NCBI GenBank assembly: GCA_025352265.1
Contig: JANXTS010000037.1
Coordinates: 1 to 64,000 of the forward strand
Direction of reading: 5' to 3'
Length of the DNA stretch: 64,000 nt
DNA from: Variovorax sp.
GTDB lineage: Bacteria > Pseudomonadota > Gammaproteobacteria > Burkholderiales > Burkholderiaceae_C
Position 1 is the first letter of the stretch. The number at the start of each line of letters is the position of its first letter. Shown piece by piece: positions 1 to 8,855 of the stretch. Under the pieces are notes generated by a model. The model was not told where the DNA came from. It did no database searches and saw only the letters and a program-made list of their open reading frames with translations. The position numbers were made by a program, and so were the translations under genes.

Positions 1-1
1 T

Positions 2-142
2 CCGATGCCACGTGCTGTCGCACATCGAGCTGCGTTGGCGCGCATCGCGCCCGCACTGACCGCGCTCGGCACCGTTGTCTTGCTGGGCCTCTGTGTATCG
101 CGGCTAGGCACTTACAGCCCATTTTTGTATTTCCAGTTCTAG
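2..142 (+). CDS. MBOAT O-acyltransferase, C-terminal end only (partial)
   Basis: An open frame enters from the left edge and stops with TAG. It encodes 46 residues with one hydrophobic segment and ends in SPFLYFQF. The second, complete MBOAT protein in this window (59388-60833) ends in FIYFQF, so the terminal YFQF is shared. MBOAT proteins of the AlgI type move acyl groups, usually acetyl, across the inner membrane for polysaccharide modification. The next gene starts 2 bp downstream and encodes an SGNH-like partner, which supports the call. Most of the protein lies outside the window, so the catalytic His cannot be checked. Confidence 0.7.
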   Translation, partial: PMPRAVAHRAALARIAPALTALGTVVLLGLCVSRLGTYSPFLYFQF

Positions 143-144
143 TC

Positions 145-1182
145 ATGAAGCCGGGTGTGTTCAGTTTAAAAATCTCAAAACGTTTGTGGCTGTGGTGCTT
201 CACGCCAGGCTACGTGATCATTGCTTCAATGCTGGTGTTGGGACTCTTCACGCCGGTGCCCTATGGTGATCTCACCCGCATCGGTCGCCTTTCAGACGCT
301 GCATTCGGCTGGCGGGCCGCGCCGACTCTCGCCACAAAGGCCTACATGAAAGGGGCCATGCTCGACCAAGCCGACGTTCTAGTGGTCGGCGACAGCTTTT
401 CTGCGACGCTGGGCTGGCAATCGCGGCTGGTGGAGAGCGGCTACAAAGTGGCGACGGTCTACTGGGGACACATGGGACCGTTGTGCAGCGACTTCACCCC
501 GTGGATCCGGCGTGCGGGTTTCAAAGGCCGGTTCGTCATTGTAGAAAGCGTCGAGCGATTGCTGGGCGATCGACTCAAGGACGGCGCTGTGTGCGCAAGC
601 ATGTCTTCTGATCCAGTTGTCACTTTGGAGCCCTCCGCCAAAGCGTTGGAAGCGGTCCCTGGCTTCGCATTGAATTGGGATGTCAAGCTCACGAGCGGAC
701 TCATCACTTACGCGAACATGAGAAGGGCACGTGATGATTCGGATGAAACCGTTTTCGGAGGCGGGACCCGGGTGCGCTCAGTTCACGATGGTTGCCGCTA
801 TTTCAGTCACACGCTTTGCGAGAAGGCCCTTTTTCTCCTCACAGACACCGTGAATGCGCCGCTCGATACAAAGGCCGTGCAACAGATGCGCGCATTTGCC
901 CAAGCGCAACCTGAGTTGAGTTTCCTTTGGATGGTGATTCCCGACAAGACCACGGTCTATCTCGATCCACAGCACGCGGCGTCGTTCGTAGCCGCATTCA
1001 AGGCCGCTGGACTCGGGCCCGATTTGTTTGGCCTTGCTGCCGCTGAGAGAGGCAAAGCTCTGGGCTTGTATTTCCCCAACGACACTCATCTGTCGATGCA
1101 CGGACAGTTGATCTTTGGCGATCACATGTTGCAGACCGTCAGCACGGTGTTGCCGACGCCGGCCCGCATTCACCGTAAGTAA
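145..1182 (+). CDS. SGNH-fold (AlgX/AlgJ-like) O-acyltransferase partner protein
   Basis: 345 aa. A hydrophobic segment near residues 14-36 looks like a signal anchor, placing the rest in the periplasm. A GDSFSATLGW block (GDS nucleophile motif) follows at about residue 80. Near the C terminus is DTHLSMHGQ, the DxxH motif of SGNH hydrolases and AlgJ/AlgX-type acetyltransferases. The gene begins 2 bp after the MBOAT stop codon, so the two are very probably co-translated. In such pairs the MBOAT protein exports the acyl group and the SGNH protein transfers it to a polysaccharide. The substrate cannot be told from sequence. Confidence 0.72.
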   Translation: MKPGVFSLKISKRLWLWCFTPGYVIIASMLVLGLFTPVPYGDLTRIGRLSDAAFGWRAAPTLATKAYMKGAMLDQADVLVVGDSFSATLGWQSRLVESGYKVATVYWGHMGPLCSDFTPWIRRAGFKGRFVIVESVERLLGDRLKDGAVCASMSSDPVVTLEPSAKALEAVPGFALNWDVKLTSGLITYANMRRARDDSDETVFGGGTRVRSVHDGCRYFSHTLCEKALFLLTDTVNAPLDTKAVQQMRAFAQAQPELSFLWMVIPDKTTVYLDPQHAASFVAAFKAAGLGPDLFGLAAAERGKALGLYFPNDTHLSMHGQLIFGDHMLQTVSTVLPTPARIHRK

Positions 1183-1420
1183 AAAAAGTTATTTCGCTTG
1201 TCTGCGTTGGGGCAACTGGGCGCGTGCCGCGGTGGTCCTCGGCACGGCACCCAAGTCAGACGCGGCTTGGGCGTCGCCTCTGTACTGCGACGTTAGCTGC
1301 CGACGCGCGCTGGGTGATGGCGGGTCGGCCCGCCGTGACGCGGTTTGACGCTTCATCACTCTACGCTAAGTGCCTCTGGCGTGTAGCGCCGGTTGGAAAC
1401 GGATGCGCTTCGAATCGCCT

Positions 1421-3540
1421 TCAAACGCGAACCTGACCACCACCGTTCATCGAGAGATTGGCGTACGGATTGGCAGACGTGTTGTTACCCAGTATCCAAT
1501 TCGCATCAGCGTTCGAGACGTACGGGCTGGTGCCAGCAGAACTGCCAGCAAGACCGGAGCCATCGAACCCGCTAAAGACGCGCGCCCGCTCATCGGCACC
1601 CACCGTCTTCGGCACGCCGATCGACGCATTGGCCGCAGCAACCGAGTCCCCCAGTGCATTGCCAAAGGCGTCCGTCGCGACCTGGGTGACGCTGATTTTC
1701 CCGCCGCGGAGTGCGGAGGTAGCGAGGCCTGCAGCAAACCCGGACACCGTGCCACGCGCCACTGCACTGCCGAACCCTCCGAGCCCGCTGAAGGCTTCTG
1801 GGCGCACCGGTCCGGCCTGGTCCGCAGGAAGGTAATCCCCGCCCAGTGCGTCTCCCACCGCTGCCCCAACCCCGGCGCCCACTGCACTGGCAGCCACGCT
1901 TCTCCAGCTGAAGCTCTGCTGCAACCCCGTCGCCACCGCAATCCCCTGCGTGAGCGAGCTGCCCACTGCGCCCCGAATGGCACCATCCACAAAGGCGTTG
2001 CCGGACGAACTCACCAAGCCGCCCAAGCCGGCCCCCACGCCGCCGCCGACGGCGGCCAGCGCCACGCCTTTCCAACTGAACGAGTCTTGTGCGCCGATAG
2101 CCACGCCAACGGCCTGACTCGCAATTGATCCGACCGCGCCGCCGACAGCACCGGCCGCCACCAGCGCGCCCGTGCTGGCGGTCCCTAAGGTTGTTCCCAT
2201 GGCCGCCAAAGCAGCGCCGCCGGTGTAGACGGCCACCACCACGGCCACGATCACCACGATGATCGTCCCCAGCGTCCCGCACCCCTTGTCCTGCCCCCCG
2301 GCTGCGCCATCAGCGTCGGACTCGTATTCCCCGTGATCTTCGACGGGTCGTAAGGCCTGAAGGTGTTGGCGCTGTTCGCACTGCCCACCGCAGTGGGAAT
2401 CGTCAGCACCTGCCCGGCCCTCAAGTCCCCGTTGCTCGACAACCCGTTGGCGTCCGCAATCAGGTACCAGAGATTGGCATCCCCATAGGCTCCCTTGGCG
2501 ATCGTCTGCAGCGTGTCGCCCGCGGCCACCGCATAGGTGCCCGGACTGCCGGCCGGGTAGTTGCCATCGATCGGCTGATACCCGAAACTGAACTCGCTGT
2601 CTGACTTGAAAAATGTCCCCATCTGGGCGAACACCGTGCCGTCGTAGCTGTGGTCCGCCGTGGCCCCGTAGCGCCCCAGCACCTCGCCGTTGACGATCAG
2701 CTGGCGCTGCACGAAAGCCTGCTCGCCGGGGGTGTTCTCGTCGGCGTAGTAGGCATACAGCGCATTGCCGTTGGCATCGTTCACGAAGCGGTGCGTGCGC
2801 AAGGTCGGCTGGCTGATCTGCCCGGCGTCCCCCACAAAGTTCAGCGCCCCGTTGACGTCGTAGCCATAGGCCACGCCGCCGATCTGCCCGGCACCGCCGG
2901 CACCCGGTCCGGCCACCACGTGCGAGGCCGTCATGCTGGTCTTCTGGCGGTAGCCCTCGGCCCGCTCCAGCGTGTTGGCTGTCGTCGACATGGTCACCGA
3001 GCCCACGTCTGCACTCAGGTAGCCCAGCAGGTTGCCGGCGGTGTCGTACTGGTTGTAGTCGACGGCCGTCTTCCACACCCCGCCCGCATAGATGTTCTGG
3101 TGCACCAGACGCCCGTTGGCGTCGTACTGGCTGGTGCGCCCGTCCACCGCGGGATTGGCGCTGTCGACGGTCAGGCCACCGACTGCGCCGCTGGCGATGA
3201 CGCGATTGGCGCCGTCGTACAGCCGCCGGTCCACGGCCACGCCATTGCGCCAGGTGGTGTCCAGCCGCTCCATGGCGTCGTAGCTGTAGCTCTCGCTGCC
3301 CGCGGCGCTGACATCGCTCACGCGGTTGCCCGCCAGGTCGTAGGCGAGTGCGTGGCCGTTGGCTCCGAGGGTGCCGGCCGCGTCCTGTGCAGGTTGTCCT
3401 GTTAGCCCACACCGTTCTCCACCGTCTTCTCGCGGATGTGACGGCGGGCCAGGTCGTAGGCATACGTGGTCAGCGTGCCGGTGCCCGGATCGGTGATCGC
3501 CAGCAGCTGGCCGGCCGCGTTGTACCGCGGCAATCTTTCG
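1421..3540 (-). pseudogene. RHS/YD-repeat protein with LysM domain, broken
   Basis: Read on the minus strand this is one ancestral RHS-type gene with several lesions. The piece at about 3405-3540 has YD-repeat sequence (RYNAAGQLLAITDPGTGTL) and ends at TAA (3402-3404). A frame change follows. A long piece from about 3390 to 2300 then carries further YD-like repeats (YDANGRLVHQNIY, YDTAGNLLGYL) and a LysM-like segment (YAVAAGDTLQTIA). A second frame change occurs at a run of six C (2294-2299); one more base would restore the frame. The last piece, to the stop at 1421, is a Gly/Ala-rich domain with a duplicated SFSW-type unit and ends NGGGQVRV. The N-terminal part is missing. RHS proteins are large secreted or cell-contact toxins; this copy should not make a full product. 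Confidence 0.8.
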
Positions 3541-3613
3541 GGACGCTACGCGGACGGACTGCTACGGGGAGAAGCTGTCGATGCACAGGCGTTCACGCGG
3601 CCGTCTCGTGGGT

Positions 3614-4528
3614 TTATCCCAGACGCTGTGCCAACAAGTCGGCTTGTTCGGCAAATTTTGCCGGGCTCTTGTGTTTCAGTTGGGCCAGGTTCTGCAGCTT
3701 CCATCGAATGCTCGGCAGATGCTCAGCATGCGCGACGCCCAGCAACCGCCACTCGGGCTGACCGTTGACGAGTGACACCAAAAAGCGGCGCTCATCCGCA
3801 TCGAGGCCGCGGTGCAGCTCCTGAACCAAGCGCTCGCGCGCGGCGAGGAGCGCATCCAGTTCCACTGGCTCGGTGGTCATGCCCCTGAAGTTGCGCTCAT
3901 ACTCCTGGCCGATATCGCGCATGGCCGGGAACAAGACTTCGTGGACCGGTCGGTTGTGACTGGCGAGGTAGACCACGAAGGCGCGCCGGATGCCTGGGGT
4001 GATGCCTTCATGCGAGAACAACTGCATCACGTCGAACAGGTCGCGGGGATGCTGGCGATCCATGGCTGCGACGAGCTTGCCGCCGTACACATCCTCCAGC
4101 GACACCACCGGGATCTCTAACTCAGCCAGCAAGGTGTCGCGGGCCGCAGGCGTCAAGGCCGCAGTGCGCACAGGCTCGACGGTGCCCCGCATCACGAAGT
4201 TCACTTCGACCTTGACCTCGATCTTCCCACGTCGTACCAGCAGTTTGGTTTCGCCGGCATCGGGCGTTGCCAGCGTGTGCGTCTGAAAACCTTGGGCGTT
4301 CAGGCGCTCTGCGGATTGCCGGATGGCGTCGTTGATGCGGATGAGTGCTGCGTCGCGGGGCAGGCTGTGGTCGGGGAAGACCAGATCCAGATCGACAGAC
4401 AGCCGTGGCATGTCTCGAATGAACAGATTGATTGCCGTGCCGCCCTTGAGTGCGAAGGTGCCGTCCGCGAAGACGAAGGGCGCGATCTGTGTCAGCAGGC
4501 GGGCGGTGTCGAGGTAGGTCTGGTTCAT
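3614..4528 (-). CDS. abiEii: AbiEii/AbiGii-type nucleotidyltransferase toxin
   Basis: 304 aa from the ATG at 4528 (MNQTYLDTARLL). The nucleotidyltransferase signature is clear: KGGTAINLF at residues 28-36, then SVDLDLVF at 44-51, giving GG...DxD. EDVYGGKLVAAMDRQHPRDL follows, a block conserved in AbiEii proteins. These toxins belong to the DNA polymerase beta-like nucleotidyltransferase superfamily; characterised relatives modify tRNA or use GTP, arrest growth and give abortive phage resistance. The upstream antitoxin gene overlaps it by 4 bp (ATGA), so the two are translationally coupled. It lies directly beyond a broken RHS gene, consistent with an acquired island. Confidence 0.88.
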   Translation of the reverse strand: MNQTYLDTARLLTQIAPFVFADGTFALKGGTAINLFIRDMPRLSVDLDLVFPDHSLPRDAALIRINDAIRQSAERLNAQGFQTHTLATPDAGETKLLVRRGKIEVKVEVNFVMRGTVEPVRTAALTPAARDTLLAELEIPVVSLEDVYGGKLVAAMDRQHPRDLFDVMQLFSHEGITPGIRRAFVVYLASHNRPVHEVLFPAMRDIGQEYERNFRGMTTEPVELDALLAARERLVQELHRGLDADERRFLVSLVNGQPEWRLLGVAHAEHLPSIRWKLQNLAQLKHKSPAKFAEQADLLAQRLG

Positions 4529-5262
4529 GGTTTGAGCACCAGGAGCCCATTCACCGACCGGGACACCCAGGCCCTCGCGCTGCCGGTGGGCAGTTGCGCG
4601 GGGTCCAGCTTCGCAGTCCAGGGCAGGGAGAGTTCGCGTCCGATCTGCAGGCACAAGCGCACGGTCTTGACGCTGGTGCAGCGTTGCAGCAGTTCGCGCA
4701 GCACCTCGGCCCGCAGGCTGTACGCACTCTCTGCCAGCTCACGCGCTTCTTGCAGCGGCTGTCGCACGCCGACCTCGCTGAGCACTTCCAGCAATCCGCG
4801 TTCGGGAGCCGAAACCCGCGGCGCGCCGCTGAGCTTCTCGAACGGGCCAGCATGCAACGGGGCGCTTGGTGACTCGTCGAACAGGCGCTTGCGGTGGTAT
4901 TCGGCCGGGAAGCGTTCGGTGAACCAGTCGGGCAGCTTGGCCGCAGTCCAGCCGTAGACTTGCAGGACGGGTTGCTGCGACACGTAATGCCGTACCCCGT
5001 ACCAGTCGAGCGACGACTTGCCGCCGACGTGCAGCCCATCGACGACTCGCTCCAGCAAGAGCAGGCAGGGTTGCAGGTCCAGCACGTCGTTCGGGCGGCA
5101 GTACACCCCGCGCGCCAGGCGAGTGAGCCAGCCGGCGCGTGCATAGTGGACAGCCAGGTCGGCGGAGATGCCCCGCGCGGCCAGATCCTGCGATGTCAAC
5201 GGCGTTCCTGGTGGCCAGTGGGCGTGGAGAGTCTTTAGTTTTGTTCGCTCTGTCGTAGCCAT
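4525..5262 (-). CDS. abiEi: AbiEi-family antitoxin with N-terminal winged-helix domain
   Basis: 245 aa. Residues about 1-60 match the AbiEi N-terminal winged-helix (LTSQDLAARGISADLAVHYA, then a GWLTRLARGVYCR wing). The remainder is the AbiEi antitoxin body (HVGGKSSLDWYGVRHYV). In type IV systems the antitoxin does not bind the toxin stably; it opposes its effect and represses the operon by binding inverted repeats. The gene is first in the pair and its end overlaps the toxin start. The start codon is the centre of a perfect 6-bp inverted repeat (5254-5268). No good ribosome binding site precedes the ATG. Confidence 0.87.
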   Translation of the reverse strand: MATTERTKLKTLHAHWPPGTPLTSQDLAARGISADLAVHYARAGWLTRLARGVYCRPNDVLDLQPCLLLLERVVDGLHVGGKSSLDWYGVRHYVSQQPVLQVYGWTAAKLPDWFTERFPAEYHRKRLFDESPSAPLHAGPFEKLSGAPRVSAPERGLLEVLSEVGVRQPLQEARELAESAYSLRAEVLRELLQRCTSVKTVRLCLQIGRELSLPWTAKLDPAQLPTGSARAWVSRSVNGLLVLKP

Positions 5263-5268
5263 GCTACG
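5254..5268 (-). promoter_or_regulatory. Palindrome centred on the abiEi start codon, putative autoregulatory operator
   Basis: On the minus strand the sequence is CGTAGC ATG GCTACG: perfect 6-bp arms whose 3-nt spacer is the abiEi start codon. A possible promoter lies just upstream (TTGCCA, 17 nt, TAAAAA on the minus strand). AbiEi proteins of known systems bind inverted repeats at their own promoter; that this repeat is the operator here is inference. The same hairpin in mRNA would also cover the start codon. Confidence 0.5.
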
Positions 5269-5328
5269 TTTTTTATCACTAATTCAAGCAAGTGGCAAAG
5301 TTCGCTTGTACGGGTTTTTGCCAATCTG

Positions 5329-5778
5329 TTACGCGCCGCGCAGGGGATCTGCCCTTGTGGCGTCTGAGTGGCGTCTGTCTTCGTAAGCTGTTGATTTTTG
5401 TTGTATTAATTCGATCTTGTAGCCGTCGGGATCCGTCACGAAGGCGATCACCGTGCTGCCGCCCTTGACCGGACCGGCCTCGCGCGTGACATTGCCACCG
5501 GCTGCCTTGATCTTGTCGCAGGCGGCGTATGCATCAGGCACGCCGAGTGCAATGTGGCCGTATGCACTGCCGAGGTCATAGCTTTCGGTGCCCCAGTTGT
5601 AGGTGAGTTCGATCTCGGCCTGAGCCGGATTGCCCTCACCGTAGCCGATGAACGCCAGGCTGTACTTGTACTCCGGGTTCTCAGACGTGCGCAGCAGGTT
5701 CATGCCGAGCACCTTTGTGTAGAAGTCGATCGAACGCTGCAGGTTGCCGACGCGCAGCATCGTGTGAAGCAATCTCAT
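5329..5778 (-). CDS. gloA: Lactoylglutathione lyase (glyoxalase I)
   Basis: 149 aa from the ATG at 5778 ([13 protein letters not shown]); longer upstream reading has no family similarity. The four metal ligands of the GloA family are present: His5, Glu57 (EIELTYNWG), His75 (GHIALGV) and Glu123 (YKIELIQ). The enzyme isomerises the methylglyoxal-glutathione hemithioacetal to S-lactoylglutathione in the cytoplasm. After the core, which ends near residue 126, there is an unusual 23-residue polar tail. A thioesterase gene ends 46 bp upstream on the same strand. Glutathione synthesis (gshA at 53554) is also encoded in the window. Confidence 0.93.
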   Translation of the reverse strand: MRLLHTMLRVGNLQRSIDFYTKVLGMNLLRTSENPEYKYSLAFIGYGEGNPAQAEIELTYNWGTESYDLGSAYGHIALGVPDAYAACDKIKAAGGNVTREAGPVKGGSTVIAFVTDPDGYKIELIQQKSTAYEDRRHSDATRADPLRGA

Positions 5779-5824
5779 TTTGGGAATTCTTGTCGTTGTG
5801 GAAACCCCGATTTTGACGCGCCGC

Positions 5825-6319
5825 TCAGCGCTTGGGCAGTTCGAACACCAGGCAGGTCGTGGTGGCATGCGCGTACAGCGTGCCGTCGGGGCCGACGAGC
5901 CGCGCTTCGGCCGTGGCCAGTTGGCGACCGCAGTGGATTACCTTGCCGATGGCGCGCACGCGTTGCACCTTGGGCGTGAGGGCCTTGACGTAGTTGACGC
6001 CGAGTTCGGCCGTCGTGTAGCCACGGCCAGGCGGCATCATCGTGTGGACCGAGCAACCCAATGCCGAATCGAGCATCGCGGCGGCCCAGCCTCCATGGAT
6101 CGTGCCGAGCGGATTCAGGTGCTCGGCCAGCGGCTGACCCTGAAAGATCGCTAAGCCGGGGCTGACTTCGACAATTGTGAAGTTCAGCGTCTTGGCGATC
6201 GCGGCATAAGGAATCTTGCCGTTGATCATTGCTTGCATTACTTGAAGACCGGTCAGGCCTTCGATGTCTTCCGGTCGCGCAACGCCAGGTCCGGGGCCGG
6301 CGTGCAGCAGCGCGTTCAC
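5825..6319 (-). CDS. PaaI-family hotdog thioesterase
   Basis: 164 aa starting with GTG at 6319. The hotdog core carries [20 protein letters not shown], the HGG-containing active-site helix of the PaaI family, followed by [13 protein letters not shown]. These enzymes hydrolyse acyl-CoA, often aryl- or hydroxyphenylacetyl-CoA; the exact substrate cannot be assigned. The gene is divergent from a MarR regulator at 6421, and tandem palindromes lie between them, so repression by that MarR is likely. Length is slightly above the 140-150 aa usual for PaaI proteins because of the N-terminal extension. Confidence 0.85.
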   Translation of the reverse strand: MNALLHAGPGPGVARPEDIEGLTGLQVMQAMINGKIPYAAIAKTLNFTIVEVSPGLAIFQGQPLAEHLNPLGTIHGGWAAAMLDSALGCSVHTMMPPGRGYTTAELGVNYVKALTPKVQRVRAIGKVIHCGRQLATAEARLVGPDGTLYAHATTTCLVFELPKR

Positions 6320-6382
6320 TTCGGTTTCTCTCGCGATTCAGGCTTCGAGCTGGTTGTTATCTGACACGGGAATTCTTTCGAC

Positions 6383-6398
6383 AGTTGTAGATGCAACT
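6383..6398. promoter_or_regulatory. MarR-type operator, site 1 (imperfect palindrome)
   Basis: AGTTGTA-GA-TGCAACT, arms of 7 bp with one mismatch. It shares its core TTGTAGAT with site 2, and the centres are 15 bp apart. The location between the thioesterase and marR genes and the half-site type suit a MarR dimer. Binding itself is inference. Confidence 0.55.
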
Positions 6399-6414
6399 AT
6401 TGTAGATACAATAG
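6397..6414. promoter_or_regulatory. MarR-type operator, site 2 (perfect palindrome)
   Basis: CTATTGTA-GA-TACAATAG: perfect 8-bp arms around a 2-nt spacer, overlapping site 1 by 2 bp and ending 6 bp before the marR start codon. A dimer bound here would block initiation of marR and could also affect the divergent thioesterase promoter. Confidence 0.65.
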
Positions 6415-6420
6415 TTTTTC

Positions 6421-6888
6421 ATGAAAGCTGCCACCGCGACACGAATCGAGCCCCAGGGCTGTACCAACTTCAAGCTGCGCAGCCTGGGCCGGGTGGTGTC
6501 TCGGCACTACGACGGCGCGCTGACTGAGTGCGGGCTCAAGACTTCGCAGTATTCACTGTTGTCGCATGTCATCAAGTTGGGCCCGTTGCGGCCCATCGAT
6601 CTGGCGCGCGCTATGAACGTCGAGGCTTCGACGCTCACCCGCAATCTCAAGCCGCTGCTGGTGGCCGGCTATCTCACGCAATGCGAGGGCGTGGATGCGC
6701 GGAGTCGGCTCATCACCATCACCGATGCAGGCCGTGTCAAGCGCGTCGAAGCGCAACGCCTGTGGCGCAGCGCACAGCTCGACCTCAACCGAATCCTGGG
6801 TACAGATCGCGTGCTGGCATTGCATCAGCTGGTCGACGACTCACTCGAGTTGCTCGGTGCCGATGCGATGGCAGGGGCTGCGCAATAG
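6421..6888 (+). CDS. MarR-family transcriptional regulator
   Basis: 155 aa. The winged-helix region spans about residues 40-110: LRPIDLARAMNVEASTLTRN is the recognition helix region and GVDARSRLITITDAGR is the wing. MarR proteins are dimeric repressors released by small phenolic or other ligands. The start codon sits 6 bp after a perfect palindrome, leaving no room for a normal ribosome binding site, so the message may be leaderless or weakly translated. Neighbours are a divergent PaaI thioesterase and a downstream MFS transporter 81 bp away, a plausible regulon. Confidence 0.9.
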   Translation: MKAATATRIEPQGCTNFKLRSLGRVVSRHYDGALTECGLKTSQYSLLSHVIKLGPLRPIDLARAMNVEASTLTRNLKPLLVAGYLTQCEGVDARSRLITITDAGRVKRVEAQRLWRSAQLDLNRILGTDRVLALHQLVDDSLELLGADAMAGAAQ

Positions 6889-6969
6889 AGCTGACGTTCG
6901 TACAGCTTTCGCTCCTCCTCACGTTTTCGTCTCGTCTTTTAGATCCCATTTTTTAGTCGCAGAGGTCGC

Positions 6970-8301
6970 ATGTTCGCTCCCCAGTTCTCCGCATGGCTGC
7001 AGCGCCGTGGCATTCACTACGGCTGGATCATTGCCGCCGTCACCTTCATGACCATGCTGATGATGTCGGCCGCGCTCGGCTTACCCGGCGCGATGATGCA
7101 GCCACTCGGCAAAGAGTTCGGCTGGAGCACCGAGCAGGTGTCGTCAGCACTGGCATTGCGCTTTGCATTGTTTGGGCTCATGGGTCCGTTCGCGGCGGTG
7201 TTGATGGAGCGCTACGGTCTGCGCGCGGTAATGTGCGTCGGGCTGGCGCTGGTCGGCTCCGGCATGGCGCTGGTCACGCTGGCGTCGCAGCTCTGGCAAC
7301 TCTTCATCGTCTGGAGCCTGATGCTCGGCATCGGTACCGGCATGACGGCGCTGGTGCTCGGCGCGGTGGTGGCCAACCGCTGGTTCGTCGGGCGACGCGG
7401 GCTGGTCATCGGCATGTTGACGGCCAGTTCGGCGACGGGGCAACTGGCTTTCTTGCCGGTGGCAGCATGGATGATCGAACATTGGGGCTGGCGTTCCGCC
7501 ACCGTGCCGGTGTTCGTCGGGGCGGTCGTGATCGCGTTGCTGTGTTTGCTCTTCGTGCGCAATCGGCCGTCCGATATCGGTCTGCTGCCCTACGGCCAGG
7601 CACCGGCTGCTGCAGGCGCAGCACCGCCGCCGCCCGCGATGGTCATGAACTGGCGCACGCCTTTCATCACGCTGCGTGAAGCCTCGTCCAACAAGACGTT
7701 CTGGATCCTGGCCGGCACCTTCTTCATTTGCGGGCTCAGCACCAACGGGCTGGTGCAGACCCACTTTATTTCGCTCTGCGGCGACAACGGCATGGGCGCC
7801 GTGCCTGCTGCATCGGTGCTGGCGATGATGGGCGCGTTCGACTTCGTCGGCACCATCATGTCGGGCTGGCTGTCCGACCGCTATGACAATCGCAAGCTGC
7901 TCTTCTGGTACTACGGCCTACGCGGCCTGTCGCTCTTCTGGCTGCCGCATTCGGAGTTCACGATCTATGGCCTGGGCCTGTTCGCGATGTTCTATGGCCT
8001 CGACTGGATCGCCACCGTGCCGCCGACGGTCAAGCTGGCAGGTGCCACATTCGGCCCGCAGAAAGTCGGCCTGGTGTTCGGTTGGATCTTCGCTGCGCAT
8101 CAGTTGGGTGCCGCAACTGCTGCTTATGGCGCAGGATTCGCACGCACTTTGCTGCTGACTTACAGCCCGGCGCTGTATGCGGCTGGCGCTGCGTGCCTGC
8201 TGGCCGCGGTGCTGGTGCTGCTGATCCGGCGCCCTGCGGCTCCGGCCATGGTGACGCCGGTCAGGCAGCCAGCCGGCCCGACCGGTGAGGCGCGCGCTTG
8301 A
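6970..8301 (+). CDS. MFS transporter (monocarboxylate/oxalate-formate-like)
   Basis: 443 aa with about 12 predicted membrane helices. The N terminus, HYGWIIAAVTFMTMLMMS, resembles the OFA/MCT branch of the major facilitator superfamily. Loop 2-3 has MERYGLRAVM, a degenerate motif A, and WLSDRYDNRKLL is its second-half copy. An AGAGG sequence precedes the ATG at 6970. These proteins move monocarboxylates or related organic acids across the inner membrane. The substrate is unknown, but placement behind marR and a thioesterase suggests an aromatic or short-chain acid. Confidence 0.85.
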   Translation: MFAPQFSAWLQRRGIHYGWIIAAVTFMTMLMMSAALGLPGAMMQPLGKEFGWSTEQVSSALALRFALFGLMGPFAAVLMERYGLRAVMCVGLALVGSGMALVTLASQLWQLFIVWSLMLGIGTGMTALVLGAVVANRWFVGRRGLVIGMLTASSATGQLAFLPVAAWMIEHWGWRSATVPVFVGAVVIALLCLLFVRNRPSDIGLLPYGQAPAAAGAAPPPPAMVMNWRTPFITLREASSNKTFWILAGTFFICGLSTNGLVQTHFISLCGDNGMGAVPAASVLAMMGAFDFVGTIMSGWLSDRYDNRKLLFWYYGLRGLSLFWLPHSEFTIYGLGLFAMFYGLDWIATVPPTVKLAGATFGPQKVGLVFGWIFAAHQLGAATAAYGAGFARTLLLTYSPALYAAGAACLLAAVLVLLIRRPAAPAMVTPVRQPAGPTGEARA

Positions 8302-8444
8302 AAAGAATCGGATGAGCGTGCCTGCCATCGACGCTCGCACTCTCCACCTGCTCGAAGCGCCGGTCATCCGGACGGTGCTGCGCCCAGCCTCCCACGGTGG
8401 TGGTGATGATGATCGCGCAGGCCAGCGTGGGCCCGATCCGCGCT

Positions 8445-8759
8445 CTAACGACGGTAGGGATTGTTCGGCGCCCGGTCGTAACGATTCGGCACGCCGTCAC
8501 GGTCGTTGTCCCAACGTCCACGGCGATGATCCCAGCGGCGGCGATCTTCCCAGCGACGATCGTTATGGCGGTAATGGTTCGGCGCGTTGTAATAGCGCGG
8601 CGGCGGGCGATGGTAGTAGCCGGGTGGTGGCGGAGCCGGCACGACATAGACCTGCGCTTGAATCGTGTGACCACCGAATGGCTGCGCCTGCGCTGCGGTG
8701 CCGATGGCACCGAGCGAAAGCAGTGCGGCTGCGGCGATGGCGAAAGAGAGCTTTTTCAT
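8445..8759 (-). CDS. Small secreted basic Pro/Tyr/Arg-rich protein
   Basis: 104 aa. Residues 1-25 are a Sec signal peptide (MKKLSFAIAAAALLSLGAIG, with a probable AQA cleavage site). The mature part is rich in Pro, Tyr, His and Arg. It ends DNDRDGVPNRYDRAPNNPYR, which resembles one calcium-binding thrombospondin type 3 repeat (DxDxDGxxD). GGAG sits ahead of the start codon. Similar short proteins are common in Burkholderiales, but I know of no assigned function. It is probably monocistronic. Confidence 0.7.
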   Translation of the reverse strand: MKKLSFAIAAAALLSLGAIGTAAQAQPFGGHTIQAQVYVVPAPPPPGYYHRPPPRYYNAPNHYRHNDRRWEDRRRWDHRRGRWDNDRDGVPNRYDRAPNNPYRR

Positions 8760-8855
8760 GGCAACTCCGATGGAGTGATAGGAGCCACTATCGTCACCGG
8801 CCGATGTGAAGTCTTTGTAAGCCGCACGCGAAGTGTCATGAACAACTGTAAGCCG

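Noticed and set aside
1183..1420. Short overlapping frames between the SGNH gene and the RHS pseudogene
   Set aside because: Arg/Ala-rich translations without similarity; treated as non-coding spacer.
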